64,000 nt of DNA, taken from the NCBI RefSeq assembly GCF_932526225.1, contig NC_064048.1:3859597-3923596 (forward strand), in the 5' to 3' direction. The position numbers and the translations under genes are program-made. Below, one piece after another: positions 21,681 through 34,696 of the stretch. Source of the stretch: Nematostella vectensis. Taxonomy: Eukaryota; Cnidaria; Anthozoa; Actiniaria; Edwardsiidae. Positions within the stretch are counted from its first letter, which is position 1. The number at the start of each line of letters is the position of its first letter. The notes under the pieces were generated by a model, which was given only the letters and a program-made list of their open reading frames with translations, ran no database searches and was not told the DNA's origin.

Positions 21681-24600
21681 TTACCTTGACAGCATTTCAT
21701 TCTTGAATTTCTCATTGTTCAATTCCTTCCTCAATTGGTTCTGCAAGAAAAGGAAAAAGTCAAAATAAATAGCAATTGAAAGTTGCGAGTGTGACCTACG
21801 CGATTATTTCCCCTATTCATGAAACCAATCATGTGCAATGTAAGATAAGATTCGTATTATGACTATTGAGCAGCTCCCATTTGTGTAAGTTCTATTGTAG
21901 GTGTAGGTTTATCTCCTAAAAGAGCTTTCATCTAAACCAATAAATCACAGCAATACCAACCCTAGTCAAGCAAACATTTGAGTGTTTTACTCACCTCACA
22001 ACCTCAACCCACCACCTCATCCAACACCACACCCGAGATATGTAATCTATGGATTGGCTTTTGGATAGATTACCATGCTTCCAGAGACTCTTATGCTGAC
22101 ATCTACTCCCGGGCCCACGCCCTCTTCCCCAAGGCCACACGCTAGACATGCATACCTTGGATTTGTTTCCTGTTGGGCAGATCACTGGGTCTTGGAGTAA
22201 TTCTACTGCTGATGGTCTTTTGCTTGGCACTGGGTCAATCATACGCTAAAAAGGCAATTATCACAAAAGTTATAGATACATTTGAACAACAACAATAGAA
22301 ACCACACAACAGTGGGAAAAAGGTAATTGTAAAGTTCTGGCAGAACTATACACCAAATAAACCCACGGTAATAGAGAAGACAGCTTGTTGGCATAACCAT
22401 TTACAGTCCAAGAAAAGGCTGCCTTGTCCACTTTCTGCACAGACTATTTCTAAAAAAGCTATACTTACTCTTAACAAGGCATTGAATTCAGCAGACACAT
22501 TTGGCAGCGGTGGAAGATTTCCTTTTCTGATAATGATAATTATGAGAAAGAAAAAAAATTAGTCTGCATTTGAGCACCCTGAGTAATTATTTTTTTAATG
22601 CCCTAAGTGCTTGATTTCCATGAGAAGGAGGGAACTAAATCAATTTAATAATATTGGCCTTATCGGGGTACAAATTTGAAGCATGGTGCTTATTGGAAGC
22701 TGGGTGCTAAAGACAAGCATTTACTACTGTAAGTGGGATTGAAAGCATATTGGACAGTCAATCTGACAGAACTAAGACATGATGTATAATATGTACCTTA
22801 TCTCATGCCACTCGCTTCCATTCTTTGGTAACTCAGAGCCGCCACCCTACAGTAGACAAGTGAACCTGTCATCAATACAGCATGGCAATAATGGACAACT
22901 TGCACTAAGAAACACGACCTTTTTTGGTAGCAAACCCCTGTGTGCTCCAGCTTGCAGCAAAACAATAACAGCAAAAAGCAACTTATTCAGAACTTATGAA
23001 CTAGCCAGAAAGTTTCATCGTCAGCAATGGTATATTTTAATTGAAAGATGTAATTTTTCTGTTGCTATCTGTTGTGACAGCACATACCTTTTCTGTCCAA
23101 TAAACAAGCAAGATAGAGGAGAAACCCCATTCCCTCTTTTTTTTTCTTGTTAACCGAATACTATTTACTACTCACCGCTAGGTATAAACAGTGAGAGCTA
23201 GTCCAAAAATGTCAGCCTTTGGCAGACAGCTATCCCCTCTATTTTTTTCTTTTCTTATTGACTGATTACTATTTACTACTCACCGCTAGGTAAACAGTGA
23301 GAGCTAGCCCAAAAATGTCAGCCTTTGGCAGACAGCTATAGTCTTCCTGTAGTATCTCACAGGGAAGGAAACGGCAGTCACCCTCTTCAACTTCTGGACT
23401 AGTGGCAGATGTTACATGACCAAGGTCACCTGAACAAGTAAACACCAAAATCTGGTAAACAATAATGCTAATTCATGACACGTCATCCTTCATAATGTGG
23501 GTCTAATAAAGTAGAAAAAGTATCACCACCACGATAATCATTATCATAATTCCCGACACTACCACCACCATCAGATCATAATCGCCACCAACAATCAGCA
23601 TTTCCAAAGACATAGCACCTCCATCCATCAATATCACGGAGACTACCTACATTCTCACTATTATCAATCATAACTTTTACCACCATGACTATTAGTTCGT
23701 AATCACACCACCTTCTTCATCACTTCTGAAACCACCACTGCCATCATCACTTCTGAAACCACCACTGCCTTCATCACTTCTGAAACCCCCACTGCCATCA
23801 TCACTTCTGAAACCACCACTGCCTTCATCACTTCTGAAACCACCACTGCCTTCATCACTTCTGAAACCACCACTGCCTTCATCACTTCTGAAACCACCAC
23901 TGCCATCATCACTTCTGAAACCCCCACTGCCATCATCACTTCTGAAACCCCCACTGCCATCATCACTTCTGAAACCACCACTGCCTTCATCACTTCTGAA
24001 ACCACCACTGCCTTCATCACTTCTGAAACCACCACTGCCATCATCACTTCTGAAACCACCACTGCCTTCATCACTTCTGAAACCACCACTGCCATCATCA
24101 CTTCTGAAACCACCACTGCCTTCATCACTTCTGAAACCACCACTGCCTTCATCACTTCTGAAACCACCACTGCCTTCATCACTTCTGAAACCACCACTGC
24201 CATCATCACTTCTGAAACCCCCACTGCCTTCATCACTTCTGAAACCACCACTGCCTTCATCACTTCTGAAACCACCACTGCCATCATCACTTCTGAAACC
24301 ACCACTGCCATCATCACTTCTGAAACCACCACTGCCATCATCACTTCTGAAACCACCACTGCCATCATCACTTCAGAAACCACCACTGCCTTCATCACTT
24401 CTGAAACCACCACTGCCTTCATCACTTCTGAAACCACCACTGCCATCATCACTTCTGAAACCACCACTGCCTTCATCACTTCTCACACCAGCATCGGCAG
24501 CAGACCATAATCATAATCAACAGCATCACCACTACAGCAACCATCAGCAACAACACATTTCAATGAAATACCTATTTTACAATCATCCACTTCATACACA

Positions 24601-27600
24601 ACTACAAGCACCACAATCACCATCTTTACCTATTTTGTAGTCAACCATCTTTTTCTCCTTGTTGGCTTCATCATCATCAAAGCCTTCATCACAACTATGA
24701 TCTGTATCCTTGCTATGACTGATAAAGATATTACCTGGCAACATGAAAGGGATATTAGAAATTATCACAAGGTTATACAGTCATAGGACTTAAAGAATGT
24801 CAATCAACCACTCCTTTGTTATAGTTTATAATATACTGCAGTTATTTAGCGCTTGAATTAGCTGATGGAAATGGATGCTTTGTGCGACTTTAAATTTAGC
24901 ATAAGCATAAAATGGTGGCATGATTAAAAATCTAATCATGTTTTTTAAATCCTCACAGTTGATTATCATTATTACATGTTTTAGAAGTGCAGCTGTTCCA
25001 ATATTACCCACAGAATTCAATGCCATTCATAGTCTCAAATGAACTGTTCCATTGACCTACATTACATAAAAACAACATATATCCCGGGAGTCCTTATTGA
25101 CCCCAATATGAAGTCACTATAACCTGGGCTTCAGTCATAACAGCTGTCTGACCTGGTTTAATTTCCTAAATATACACAGCAAAATTACTTGATTCTAACT
25201 GGCAGAGAGCAGTGCAGATTCCAGGAAACTTAGTATAGAAAAAAGGCAATTCAGCGCAATTTGAACACTACAAAATACTAAATTGAACATGATATTTTCT
25301 AATTTATTTAGAAACTGTATATGGACCATGTGTAATTAGTGGACCCCCCAGCTACATACCACAGCTCTGTACCCATAATCATGTCAGCACTGACCTGGCT
25401 TAATGTCCATATGGACCAGGTGTAATGAGTGAATGTACTTTAGCCCCTGGGCAAGCTGTAAAAGCAGCATTTTGAGGTCTGCTTCGCTCAACCTCTCTCC
25501 TAGCTTGTTGTTACTTTGAATGCGGTCAGCAAGACTACCTCCTGGTAATTCAGAAAATAAACATGTTAGTATTTAACTATGTTGAATTCTGTACTTGAAG
25601 CTGTCAATACAGAAATTTCAAAATCAAGGACAAAAATATCAACAAAATTTAAAAACAAATAAATAAACTTAAAGAAAAAAAACCTACAAACTGGTACAAA
25701 AAAGACAATAATGACAGTGTATGATTCTTGAGGTAGAACACTTTTTTGGGTAAAATAAAACCAAGACTCAACCTCTTTACACATAAAGAGTCACCAACAA
25801 GAATTCTATGGTAAACACTATCTGAGAAGACAAGATTGGAAGGCGGCTGGGAAAATGAAACAATAGGAGCATAAACTGCTGTGAAAGGGATTGAAAAGCA
25901 AGCAATATAAAGACCAAAACCAAAGCCAAAATATAAAGAGGTTAGAGTGTGTCTGCTACTCTTACCGTCACAGTATTCATTCTGTATTAACATGTGGTTG
26001 TCTTCTGCCCATGCAGAATAATACCTCACAACGTGTGGGTGGGTACCAAGAACAGCATGAGCATAAACCTCACGCAAGGCATTTTGCCTGGGAAGAACAA
26101 GAACAAGTATCAAATAATGCCAGCTTTTTTTTTCTATTCACGACCATGATAGATAATATCAGGTAGCATACTACCCTCATTACAGTTGGGAAGCGGAATA
26201 AAAAAGGAAAACAGTTGAAATACAGATGATGCTAAACATAGAACTCATGCCTGAGAAAAATACAGTTGTGGGTTATTTTTTTTTTTTTGAACAGCAAACA
26301 GGTCGAACCTCTGAGCCATGGCAATAACTGACAAATTACAGTAATGTTGAGAAACAGGTGCAAGCCAAGTGCTGAAAGGTATAATTAATACAAACCAAAA
26401 CAGGATGTATTACATAGCACAAGATGATAAAATGTGCTTCTCTGACTATAAAGAGCCAGGTTTTTACTGGCCTGCGAAAGTAGATGCCTCTAGCTGCTCG
26501 CAACTCCTTTTGCTAGTGGCTAGAGGTGTCCCCTCCACCACCATGAGAAAATCTAAAGCTAAGATAACACCCAGGCTTTCAATACTTACTCATCAACTGA
26601 TCCTGCTACTGGTTTCAGAGACCTTTTCAGTGCATACACACAGCCATCTAGACAACAACAACAAAAACTGTCAACAAAACATGCACACATAAGGCTACCC
26701 GAAAAAGACCACAAACTACTTGACACTGACTCATCGCCTGCTTGAAAGGTTTTCTGACAGCCTGTCTAGAGGGCATATGTGATCAAAACAAAACATGCTT
26801 GTTGAATCTAAAGGTTCAATACCAGGAGATGACTCACCTAGCCTGTTAATACACTTGTGGACTGAGCCAAATTGACCAGAGCCAACAGTACACAGCTCAA
26901 TGAACTCCTCGTGGAATCGAGAGATGTTACTCTCGTGCAGCGCAAGTCTCTGGATAGGTGACAACCAAAACAATTGTCACTGAGTACTGTAATATCGCAT
27001 AACAGGGCCTCTTTCTATCCAGCACAATAAGGTCAAAAGGTCAGTTAATGGGTATGGTGCTGATAAAACTTAGGACTATTTTTATATAGTTGAATGTCTT
27101 TTCAATGTACACTCATGACTAGGTGATAAAAAATTCTTTGCACATCAGAGGACAGCATTGAATGGTGTTTGTACATACATTCTAGTCTTGCATTTTGCAG
27201 TACTGTCATAGCTACCTTTGCAGGATTCCCAAAAATGCCACTATCCACCAGCCCATTGTCACCTTCATCGTCATCATCATCATCATTCATCAGCCCCTCT
27301 CTTCAAAAAAATTAAAAACCAATCAGAAACTACTTACATCCCATCCTATAAACCCCTTTTTGAATATTTTTAAATAAAATTGCTTCCCAATGATGTGTAT
27401 ACTCATCAAATAATGTTGCATTTATAGAATCAATGTGCCACCAGATTCTGTGGTAGTGGCCTTGAAGTCTTTTTAGGGACTGCTGTAGGGCCATCTTGCC
27501 CATTTCATAATTTATCATCACTTATACACTGTTAATCATTTTAATTTAACTCCTGCGCTGCACAAGTCATGCACCTTATAGTTGTAGTGCTTCATGGGAA

Positions 27601-28478
27601 TAAAAAAAATAATAAGCAAATAACTGTAAACAAAAACAATTAGAGGTTTGGAAAGATGAAGCGTTCTTATGGCTTTCAATTAAAAATTGTATTTAGGCTG
27701 CTTATACTGATCTTGTTAATTATACAAACAATTCTAGCAGTCATGTAAAAAAATTTGGATTTAAACTGCATGTTTCTACTAAATCCATAAAAATCTCGTC
27801 TGCTATTCTTGTTTTGACTGTCGGATTGAAATGAAACTCGTAAAACCATTTTATGTAAATTAATCATTGTGAAACCCAAACAACTTGTAGACTTGCAGAA
27901 ATATAAATATATATTTCGCAATTAAAAACTAATGCCATGATTTCTCACCTGACTTTCCGAGTTCTTTTGTTATTTACATTTAAGCTATTGCTTAATTCGG
28001 GAGTGAACGGATTCACATTCGCCGTAAGTCGGGACTTCGCCCCCAAGTTGCGAGGTTCCGTTTCGGCTTTTCTTCCACCCAACAAACCACGACGAAGACG
28101 GGAAATTTTACGATTATCGGGGACATGTTCTGGGCTTCTGGAAATACTTGACCGCTGTAGGAGACTTCTAGGAGTATGCGGAGTATCAAAGAGTCTCAAA
28201 CCGACAATAGAAGGAGGCGAAAATACGGCATTCTCTTTGTCGTCTTCGGCCATTTTAGTCGGTGAGTCATCGTCGAAGAAAGCACGGCGATTTGATGGTG
28301 GACTTGAAAAACCTGGATCCCAGAGCTCATCTGCATTATCAGGCGTCTTTATATTTGTCCTGAGGAAGTTATCTTCGTTAAAACTGTCGTTTTCTTCCAT
28401 TGATACATCGCTGTTTTCATGCTCAAGTCTCTCGTCTAAAAATTCTAGAGGTCTTCGTCGCAAACTTGTAAATGCCAT
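21681..28478 (-). CDS. WEE1: Wee1-like protein kinase, complete, 12 exons
   Basis: WEE1 is the nuclear kinase that phosphorylates CDK1 on Tyr15 to hold back mitosis. Exons: 28478-27949, 27300-27216, 26949-26838, 26647-26590, 26087-25966, 25541-25395, 24734-24630, 23429-23284, 22846-22797, 22526-22469, 22245-22156, 21740-21681. All junctions are GT-AG with matching phases; product 520 residues (human 646). The N-terminal part has TPHTPRSLL and NVNPFTPE, known conserved WEE1 motifs. Kinase motifs: GSGQFGSV glycine loop, YALKRS lysine, [20 protein letters not shown], catalytic loop HMDIKPGNI, DLGHV metal site, [15 protein letters not shown] and [11 protein letters not shown]. The C-terminal [10 protein letters not shown] matches the human tail, but the coding frame then meets TAA, so the longer human tail is missing. 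Intron 7 carries a 27-bp minisatellite and exon 8 has a downstream partial duplicate. Confidence 0.95.
23165..23350 (-). repeat. Tandem duplicate of the end of WEE1 exon 8 with its donor site
   Basis: The last ~55 bases of exon 8 plus the donor and ~20 intron bases (as read on +: ACTCACCGCTAGGTAAACAG onward) recur ~110 bp downstream in the gene, at about 23165-23235. The duplicate has two extra bases that shift the frame to a stop, so use of the decoy donor would truncate the kinase. Confidence 0.88.
23707..24485. repeat. 27-bp minisatellite in WEE1 intron 7
   Basis: About 28 copies of a 27-bp unit, CATCACTTCTGAAACCACCA plus CTGCC(T/A)T. The unit comes in two main types, TTCATC or ATCATC, with rarer CCCCCACTG variants, arranged irregularly. 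Because 27 is a multiple of three, the whole array is open in one frame on the minus strand, but it lies between two clean WEE1 exons. Confidence 0.97.
27610..27846. repeat. Dispersed ~235-bp repeat, copy in WEE1 intron 1
   Basis: Matches 30238-30470 in the same orientation at roughly 90 percent by eye. Shared blocks include AAGCGTTCTTATGGCTTTCA, AACAATTCTAGCAGTCATGT and TCGTCTGCTATTCTTGTTTT. No coding capacity. Confidence 0.93.
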
Positions 28479-28700
28479 TTTCTCAAATAAAACGTATCAA
28501 AACCCGTTTAAACAGACGTAATTGATTTGTTAGGAGCCAAGATACCTGGCTAATGTTATAATAGTGCGATATTCAGCCGAATTGAGGAGGAAATCGGGCT
28601 CGTAACCGGGAGATATGTAATAACGTAGTAGGTCGTTCTTCTTGAATGATATTCAAACTGGCCGCTTCTGAATATGAAATGAAAACCGTCGAGGAACTGA

Positions 28701-28757
28701 CCAATCAGCGGCCAGTACAATCCCTAGGTAGCCTCGTCAATCATTTTTGGCGCGAAA
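28701..28757 (-). promoter_or_regulatory. WEE1 promoter: CCAAT box and E2F site
   Basis: CCAAT at 28701-28705 and a palindromic E2F consensus TTTGGCGCGAAA at 28746-28757 lie 220-280 bases before the WEE1 start codon. This pairing is typical of cell-cycle genes; direct regulation is inferred. Confidence 0.65.
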
Positions 28758-29494
28758 TCGATAAAAGAACCCTTTTTAGTTTTATTCCTATTTTCGCTAT
28801 AAAAATTTCATTGAAAACTATTTTTCTTGTTTACTTAAGATGATTTCTTTAAGTTCCCATATGGCATCATAGCTAAGTTGCATTAATTTGGCCAAGAATG
28901 GATGTTTTGGTTCAATGTGGATCTATTTTTAGAAACACCGTAACGCGTGAAAAATTCCATTCAACATAAAACGTGACAAACGTGATTTCTCATGTTTACA
29001 AAACATCCAAAACGCGAGAATATACTAAACAGGTATAATATCCAGATATTACAATGAAAATGTATTGTTTCTTGAATAACCAAATTCTCATTAAATTTAT
29101 TTTACAAGTGTTTTGTATGGATGTGCTTATTTTCAACCGAACTCCCTCGAACACGCTTCACACACGCTCCAAGATAGTCCAAAGACGAATGCTCTTGGTA
29201 ACGCTATAAGCGTTACCCATATTAGGTTGTAAAGAGTTGTTATTGAGCGTTAAATAGCGTGAGCCAATATCTTGTTTGAGATGCCATACACAGTACGTGA
29301 TTCGTGATTATTAGCCATCCGTATCTTAAATATTTTGCTTATTTTGAGAATACCATGATGGTAGATGGACGCTAAAAGTTTGCGATACCGTAACAATACA
29401 AGGTTTTGTTATATATAGCATGAATTATTATCTTTATTCTCCGAAAAAGGCCAATCCTAAACAGAAAATTATAGTAAAAAAGATTGTACTCTCA

Positions 29495-29828
29495 CATACC
29501 TGTCAACCTCCCAAAATATCAAGGCTTGATAATTTTTTGGGGGAGGGGTAGGTTTAACCTTGCAGGCGTTTGCAGTATAGAAAGCTCTCGCGAACAAATC
29601 CACTTATAGATCTCACGAGGGTGTTAGACAAATTGCGCTACGCAAGGGAATTATTGTTTGAAATATTTTAATAGAAAATTGGCAAAATGATGATTTTCTA
29701 TAGAATAATTTTTCGGAAGCGATAAAAATCGCCAAAAAGCGGGAGATTTGGTGCTCAACCCGGGAGAGCGGGAGAAGGGGTCCATAATCTGGAGACTCCC
29801 GCCTAATGCGGGAGAGTTGACAGGTATG
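29495..29828. mobile_element. MITE with CATACCTGTCAAC ends and a 6-bp target duplication
   Basis: Left end CATACCTGTCAACCTCCC and right end GGGAGAGTTGACAGGTATG are inverted. CTCTCA flanks both sides (29489-29494 and 29829-29834). The body has no open frame. Superfamily not determined. Confidence 0.85.
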
Positions 29829-30237
29829 CTCTCAAAACCCAGGACTCCATAGACTTCAAGCAGTCGGCGCTAGGCGAGAGAGAGCGCTAGGTCGGAAAAT
29901 GCCCGGTTCGAAGAAAGCAATAGCTAACAGCAATAATCATCCCTTCGCATTCAACTAGTATTACCTGGTCTTAACAATCCTCGGGGCGACACGGAGACCA
30001 GAAGCGAACGTACGCGCGAAGACGAAAGAAAGGAAAGGAAATGACGTCTTTTCCTCCTCATTCTTTCTCGCGCGCTTCCTGTGTCCTCGATCCCGCGACG
30101 CCCTGGGCCCCCCATCCTCGGCAAGGATGGTTCTCCGCCTCAACATTAAGAAAAAGGAAATTGGAAAATCAAAAAAAGATGGCTGGTCTACATTGCTCCA
30201 TGTCGTTATGTTGTTATTTTGCTAGTGTGCACTAGGC

Positions 30238-30470
30238 GTAAGCAAATAACTGTAAACAAACACAATTAGTTTGGAGAGATTAAGCGTTCTTATGGCTTTC
30301 AAATAAAAATTGTATTTAGGCTGCTTATACTAATCCTGTTAATTCTACAAACAATTCTAGCAGTCATGTAAAAAAATATGGATTTAAACTGCATGTTTAT
30401 TCTAAATACATAAAAATCTCGTCTGCTATTCTTGTTTTGACTGTCGGATTAAAATGAAGCTCGTAAAACC
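30238..30470. repeat. Dispersed ~235-bp repeat, second copy upstream of WEE1
   Basis: Direct-orientation partner of 27610-27846. No terminal inverted repeats or target duplication could be assigned, so it may be a fragment of a larger family or a local duplication. Confidence 0.93.
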
Positions 30471-33400
30471 AGTTTGCTCCTCGTTGTCGTCAATGATTTC
30501 AGTGCAATCTGGGGCATTACTAAGGAACGCCTGAGTGCCTTTCCCCACGCAGGAAAGTTCCCGTATCTTATTCCCGTATCTTATTGCCATCACATCTTCC
30601 AATAGCTGTCGTTTTCCTATATGGTAAAAAGAGAGGTTGGGGCGAGTGCACGAGAAACCTGTGATGTTCACCCCCCCCCCCCCCCCAAAAAAAAAAAAAA
30701 AAAATTGGATAGAGATGTGGGTAGGTGGGGTCACCTGGCTACGTCAGAAAATATTAGAAATGACACAAAAGAAACACTATTGGAAGACTTTATATGGGGC
30801 TGGATGTGGATCAATTAAAGATAAATATAAACAATTCAGATATATTCTTTTTATTTACTTTATATAGAATCATTATCCAGATAATTACAAATTGATACGA
30901 ATATATTCACACATCTATTATAGGTTATGGGCCCAGCACATACACAAGCGCACATCTACCACCACATTAAAACGGGATTCTCCTTTCGAGAGTAAAGTAC
31001 ATTTCCTAGGGGTAGGGTTGGGAATTGTGTTTAATGTTCTTTATTGCAGCTTATATCAATTTAGTAAAATATCCCTGTCTGCACATCGATATAGTTTGGA
31101 GAAAAAATTGATTTTGTCTCCGCTTGGGAGTGAAATGGTTTACAGCGGTTGTGCATTAATGACTTGACAAAGCCATTGTTTGATTGGTATCAGCCAAGGA
31201 AAGAACAATGAACAGAGCGACAGAATAAGGTGATTAGGTACCGAAAACAGCTAGTGTTACCATCAGGAAAACAGTCACCATTAGTCAGTGTCGCCATTGT
31301 TATAAATACATGTTGGATATGGACAGGAAACCTCACGTAACTCTCATTCACTGTGCTGTCCGCGTTCTTCAAGTGCTGCCAGTGCATATGCTTGGGCCAT
31401 GTTTCGAGCTGAAACTACGATCTATTTCAAAAGGAAATGTTAAGTATATGACAGTTTCTCCGCACAGCTTGGTTAACACGATGCAATGGTTGAGTGGGGC
31501 ATGCACATCTAAGAAATTCTTTCAAAAATTCGAGACAATTACTCGGAGAAGCATTCCGATAGCATGCCTTTGTTGTTGTTGTTGTTCTTGATCCCTTCAT
31601 ATGCTTTTTTCTGATCATACGAAATAACAGACATGTATTTATATTGAAAATTTACATTATATTTCAGGTTCCAAAACCAGTGTCTTACATGCTATAAATA
31701 ATTTTTAACATTTACGAATCGCAGTTTTATCATATCCATACAATATTTATACCATTCAAAGAGAAAAATACTTTCGATTATCGCGTAAGCCTTATAAAAC
31801 CACAGACAAAGCAGCTAAATGTTTCAGCGACATTTGTTTATACCGTTTGCTAGCGCATATTAGCAAGAAATTTTAAAAAAGTTATCTGAAAGGGCAACGT
31901 TGTTTTTTTAAGCGAAAGGCTTCACAAAGTTCTGTTGTTAAGCTTAGCCAATGTTTCACATACCTTAAATAATACCCCATCCGCAGACGCAAAGAGCTAT
32001 TAAATTTTAACTTATTTTAGCTTTTTATTGTGCAAAATTATTAATGGCAAAATATTCAAAACTGCAAAAATACTTCCAGTCGTTTTACAAATCATCCAAA
32101 AATATGCAATCCAAAAAGCTTTAAAGCGCCTTATTTAATTTATCCTATAGGGTCATGCGTTCAACACATTTACGAATAAATAATCTTAATGATAAATATT
32201 TATACTAAACTTATTTTTTAGCTATTAGGAGCGTAACAGTGCGACGAGCGCTACCGTGTCCACCTTGACAAAGTTTTAGGAGAAATAGCCAATCAGATAG
32301 CGAGGATTACAGTTTTGCTTGAGACGATCTTAATAAATATGAGCTCTGATGCACACAGAAGCATTTCTTTGTTACCTGACTGTATAGTGAGTTCTTGTCA
32401 TAACACATTCTCGTATTATCAATGGCTTACTTTACAAAGATATCAAGGTGACTACGCTAGCGCGCGTCGCATAGTAATCATTGATTGTTCCTTACAAACA
32501 ACAAGTCATGCTTTTCAGTAAAAGGCTCTGTATGGTCAGTGTTTTCGCGCCTCTTTTTTTATTGTGTCTTCTTGAGCCAAATGAAGGTTGCGACTAATGA
32601 TCTGATGAATTCGAAGAAGCAACATTTTGATGAACTGAAAGATGAAGATGAACTCTAAGAGGCGACAAAAAATTAACCACAATGAGAGCCCTTTGCGAGA
32701 GAGACTAGCGCCTAGCGCTTGCCCGATTCTTGGACAGCATGCTACCTGCGCATGCTCAATGAATTATGTACAAACACCAAATGAACCCGCTCTAGTGTCA
32801 CGCTACGAGAGAATGTCACGCTAGTGTCACGCTACCCTGTTAACGGAAGGGAATTATGATATTTTTTTTTTATTTCTCACATTTTGAAGCACAGCAGCGA
32901 AAAAATGTTTTTACCTTATTTTAAATTATTCTTTTTATAAGTGTTTTCTGAGGACCTGAATTTAAGTCTTTGATCTTATAGTTTATTTTATGCAAACGCT
33001 TTTATAATTTATCTCGAGCGTTCTCGAGTGCTTATTACTCTGTTTTTAAGGCTTATCTACACAACCCAATTTATTTAGCTTTAGTAGCAGCAAGACCGCT
33101 TTAAAATTGATGACTACAGAAAAAATACTCCACGTTTGAATGAAACTTTAAAGCGGAGAATAAATCGAGTTTTAGTCACAGGAGTAGCTATCATGATGAC
33201 TGTAGCCATCACATAAATATTATGAGTGATAGGAAGAAAGCTGATAGTGAAGAGAAAACGTAAAAAAATATCTGGATCTGCCTATGTAGCCTCTAATTCT
33301 TGAAAAGGCGCACTTGGTTGTTAGACCAACTTCACGTTGGTGCTGATCCACGACGTGTTGGAATGGACCTCGGGGACCACAATCGCCTACCTGGTACCAT

Positions 33401-34239
33401 ATGGGAGAGGTCCAAGTCCCAAATAAAGACGTTAAGGTCGTTTTTATTATCTTACGCAAACTCCACTTTGCATCGCGGCCCGCCATCGTCAAATACCTGG
33501 AATAGAGAACACGCCACGTCACAAAAAAAAAATGGTGAAGCAAAATAGCAATAGATTTAATAGTGATTAACTTCCATGCTACTTACTTATCAATATATAT
33601 ATATATATATATAGATATGGACTGCTTCACGCAGTTTACAAATTATCAACCCATAAGCACTAGTGGACGTATAAGAGCCGATGGGGACCATAATCCGTGG
33701 GGCCATCTTCAATGACAAAACTTGACAACTATCTCATACGTAAGGTTATTAAAAGAGAGGGATCTCAGTAAACCTTGGCCCACGAAATATATAGCTATTT
33801 CAAGAAACGTTGTCTATATTAGAGCGTACGCGCCAAGACCGCGAGGCAGTCTGGGAAGATTTGTTCACCTTCCAATATTCTACAAGCAAAATGATTTCGA
33901 ATGCATTTCAAACATTTATAATAATAATAATAATAATTTAATATAGCATTATAAAAATCTCAATGCTTTACAAACATCCTACTCTATTCTACTTATATTT
34001 CTAATGGTTAAAACTAATCAATTGTCGTAGTGCTTACAAAATAAGTACGTCTTTAAAGACGATTTAAATTTGTTGAGACAGTCGGTGTTTCTAATGTGTA
34101 GGGGGAGTGAGTTATCTGCCTGTTTGAAGACAGAGCAACATATTTAGACTTCATATGTATCATGGCGAAGTCACGTTATGGTCTAAACGATTCGCGTGTC
34201 GCTCTGGGCAACGTTTTTTAAAATATCTATATAACCCCT

Positions 34240-34696
34240 ATATAATTGATTGCTTCCGTCTCTCCTGTAATGGTGGAATATTAAGTAAACCGTGGCCCAC
34301 GGAAAACTCATGACACTACCCCTTTAATTATTAGCTTCCGTCTCTCCTCTAATGGTGGATTATTGAGTAAACCGTGGCCCACGGAAAACTCATGACACTT
34401 CCCCTTTAATTGATAGCTCCTGTCTCTCCTCTAATGGTGGATTATCGAGTAACCGTGGCCCACGGCCAAACCTCATGACACTACCCCTTTAACGAGTCAG
34501 CTGCCATTTTGTCAGCCTGGCAAATTACCATGACACTACCCCTTTAATTATTAGCTTCAGTTGATTATTGAGTAAACTGTTACTCTAGGTGCCAGGGGCT
34601 CGAGCATCACTCGTTTACTGTCACGCCTGTCTTGGCTACGAGGAGCGAGGCGTAGTAAACCGTGGCCCATAAAATATCATGACACTACCCCTTTAA
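34240..34696. repeat. Degenerate ~80-bp tandem array ending at the receptor stop codon
   Basis: CATGACACTACCCCTTTAA recurs near 34309, 34390, 34472, 34529 and 34677, and AAACCGTGGCCCACGGAAAA accompanies most copies. The last copy contains the receptor's stop codon (TTA of CCTTTAA on +), so the array forms the 3' UTR and repeats the gene end. Confidence 0.85.

Larger units (their letters stand above)
28758..34239. other. AT-rich intergenic DNA between WEE1 and the receptor gene
   Basis: Contains the palindromic element at 29495-29828, the dispersed repeat copy at 30238-30470, a C run followed by an A run at 30671-30703, (TA)n at 33593-33612 and (ATA)n near 33920. I found no host gene; the short frames have no recognisable domains. 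Confidence 0.5.

Noticed and set aside
23703-24479. 258-codon minus-strand open frame
   Set aside because: It is the 27-bp minisatellite read in one frame, lying between two clean WEE1 exons; the repeated nine-residue product has no family.
33220-33543. 107-codon minus-strand frame
   Set aside because: No recognisable domain and no support from neighbouring exons; left as unexplained.
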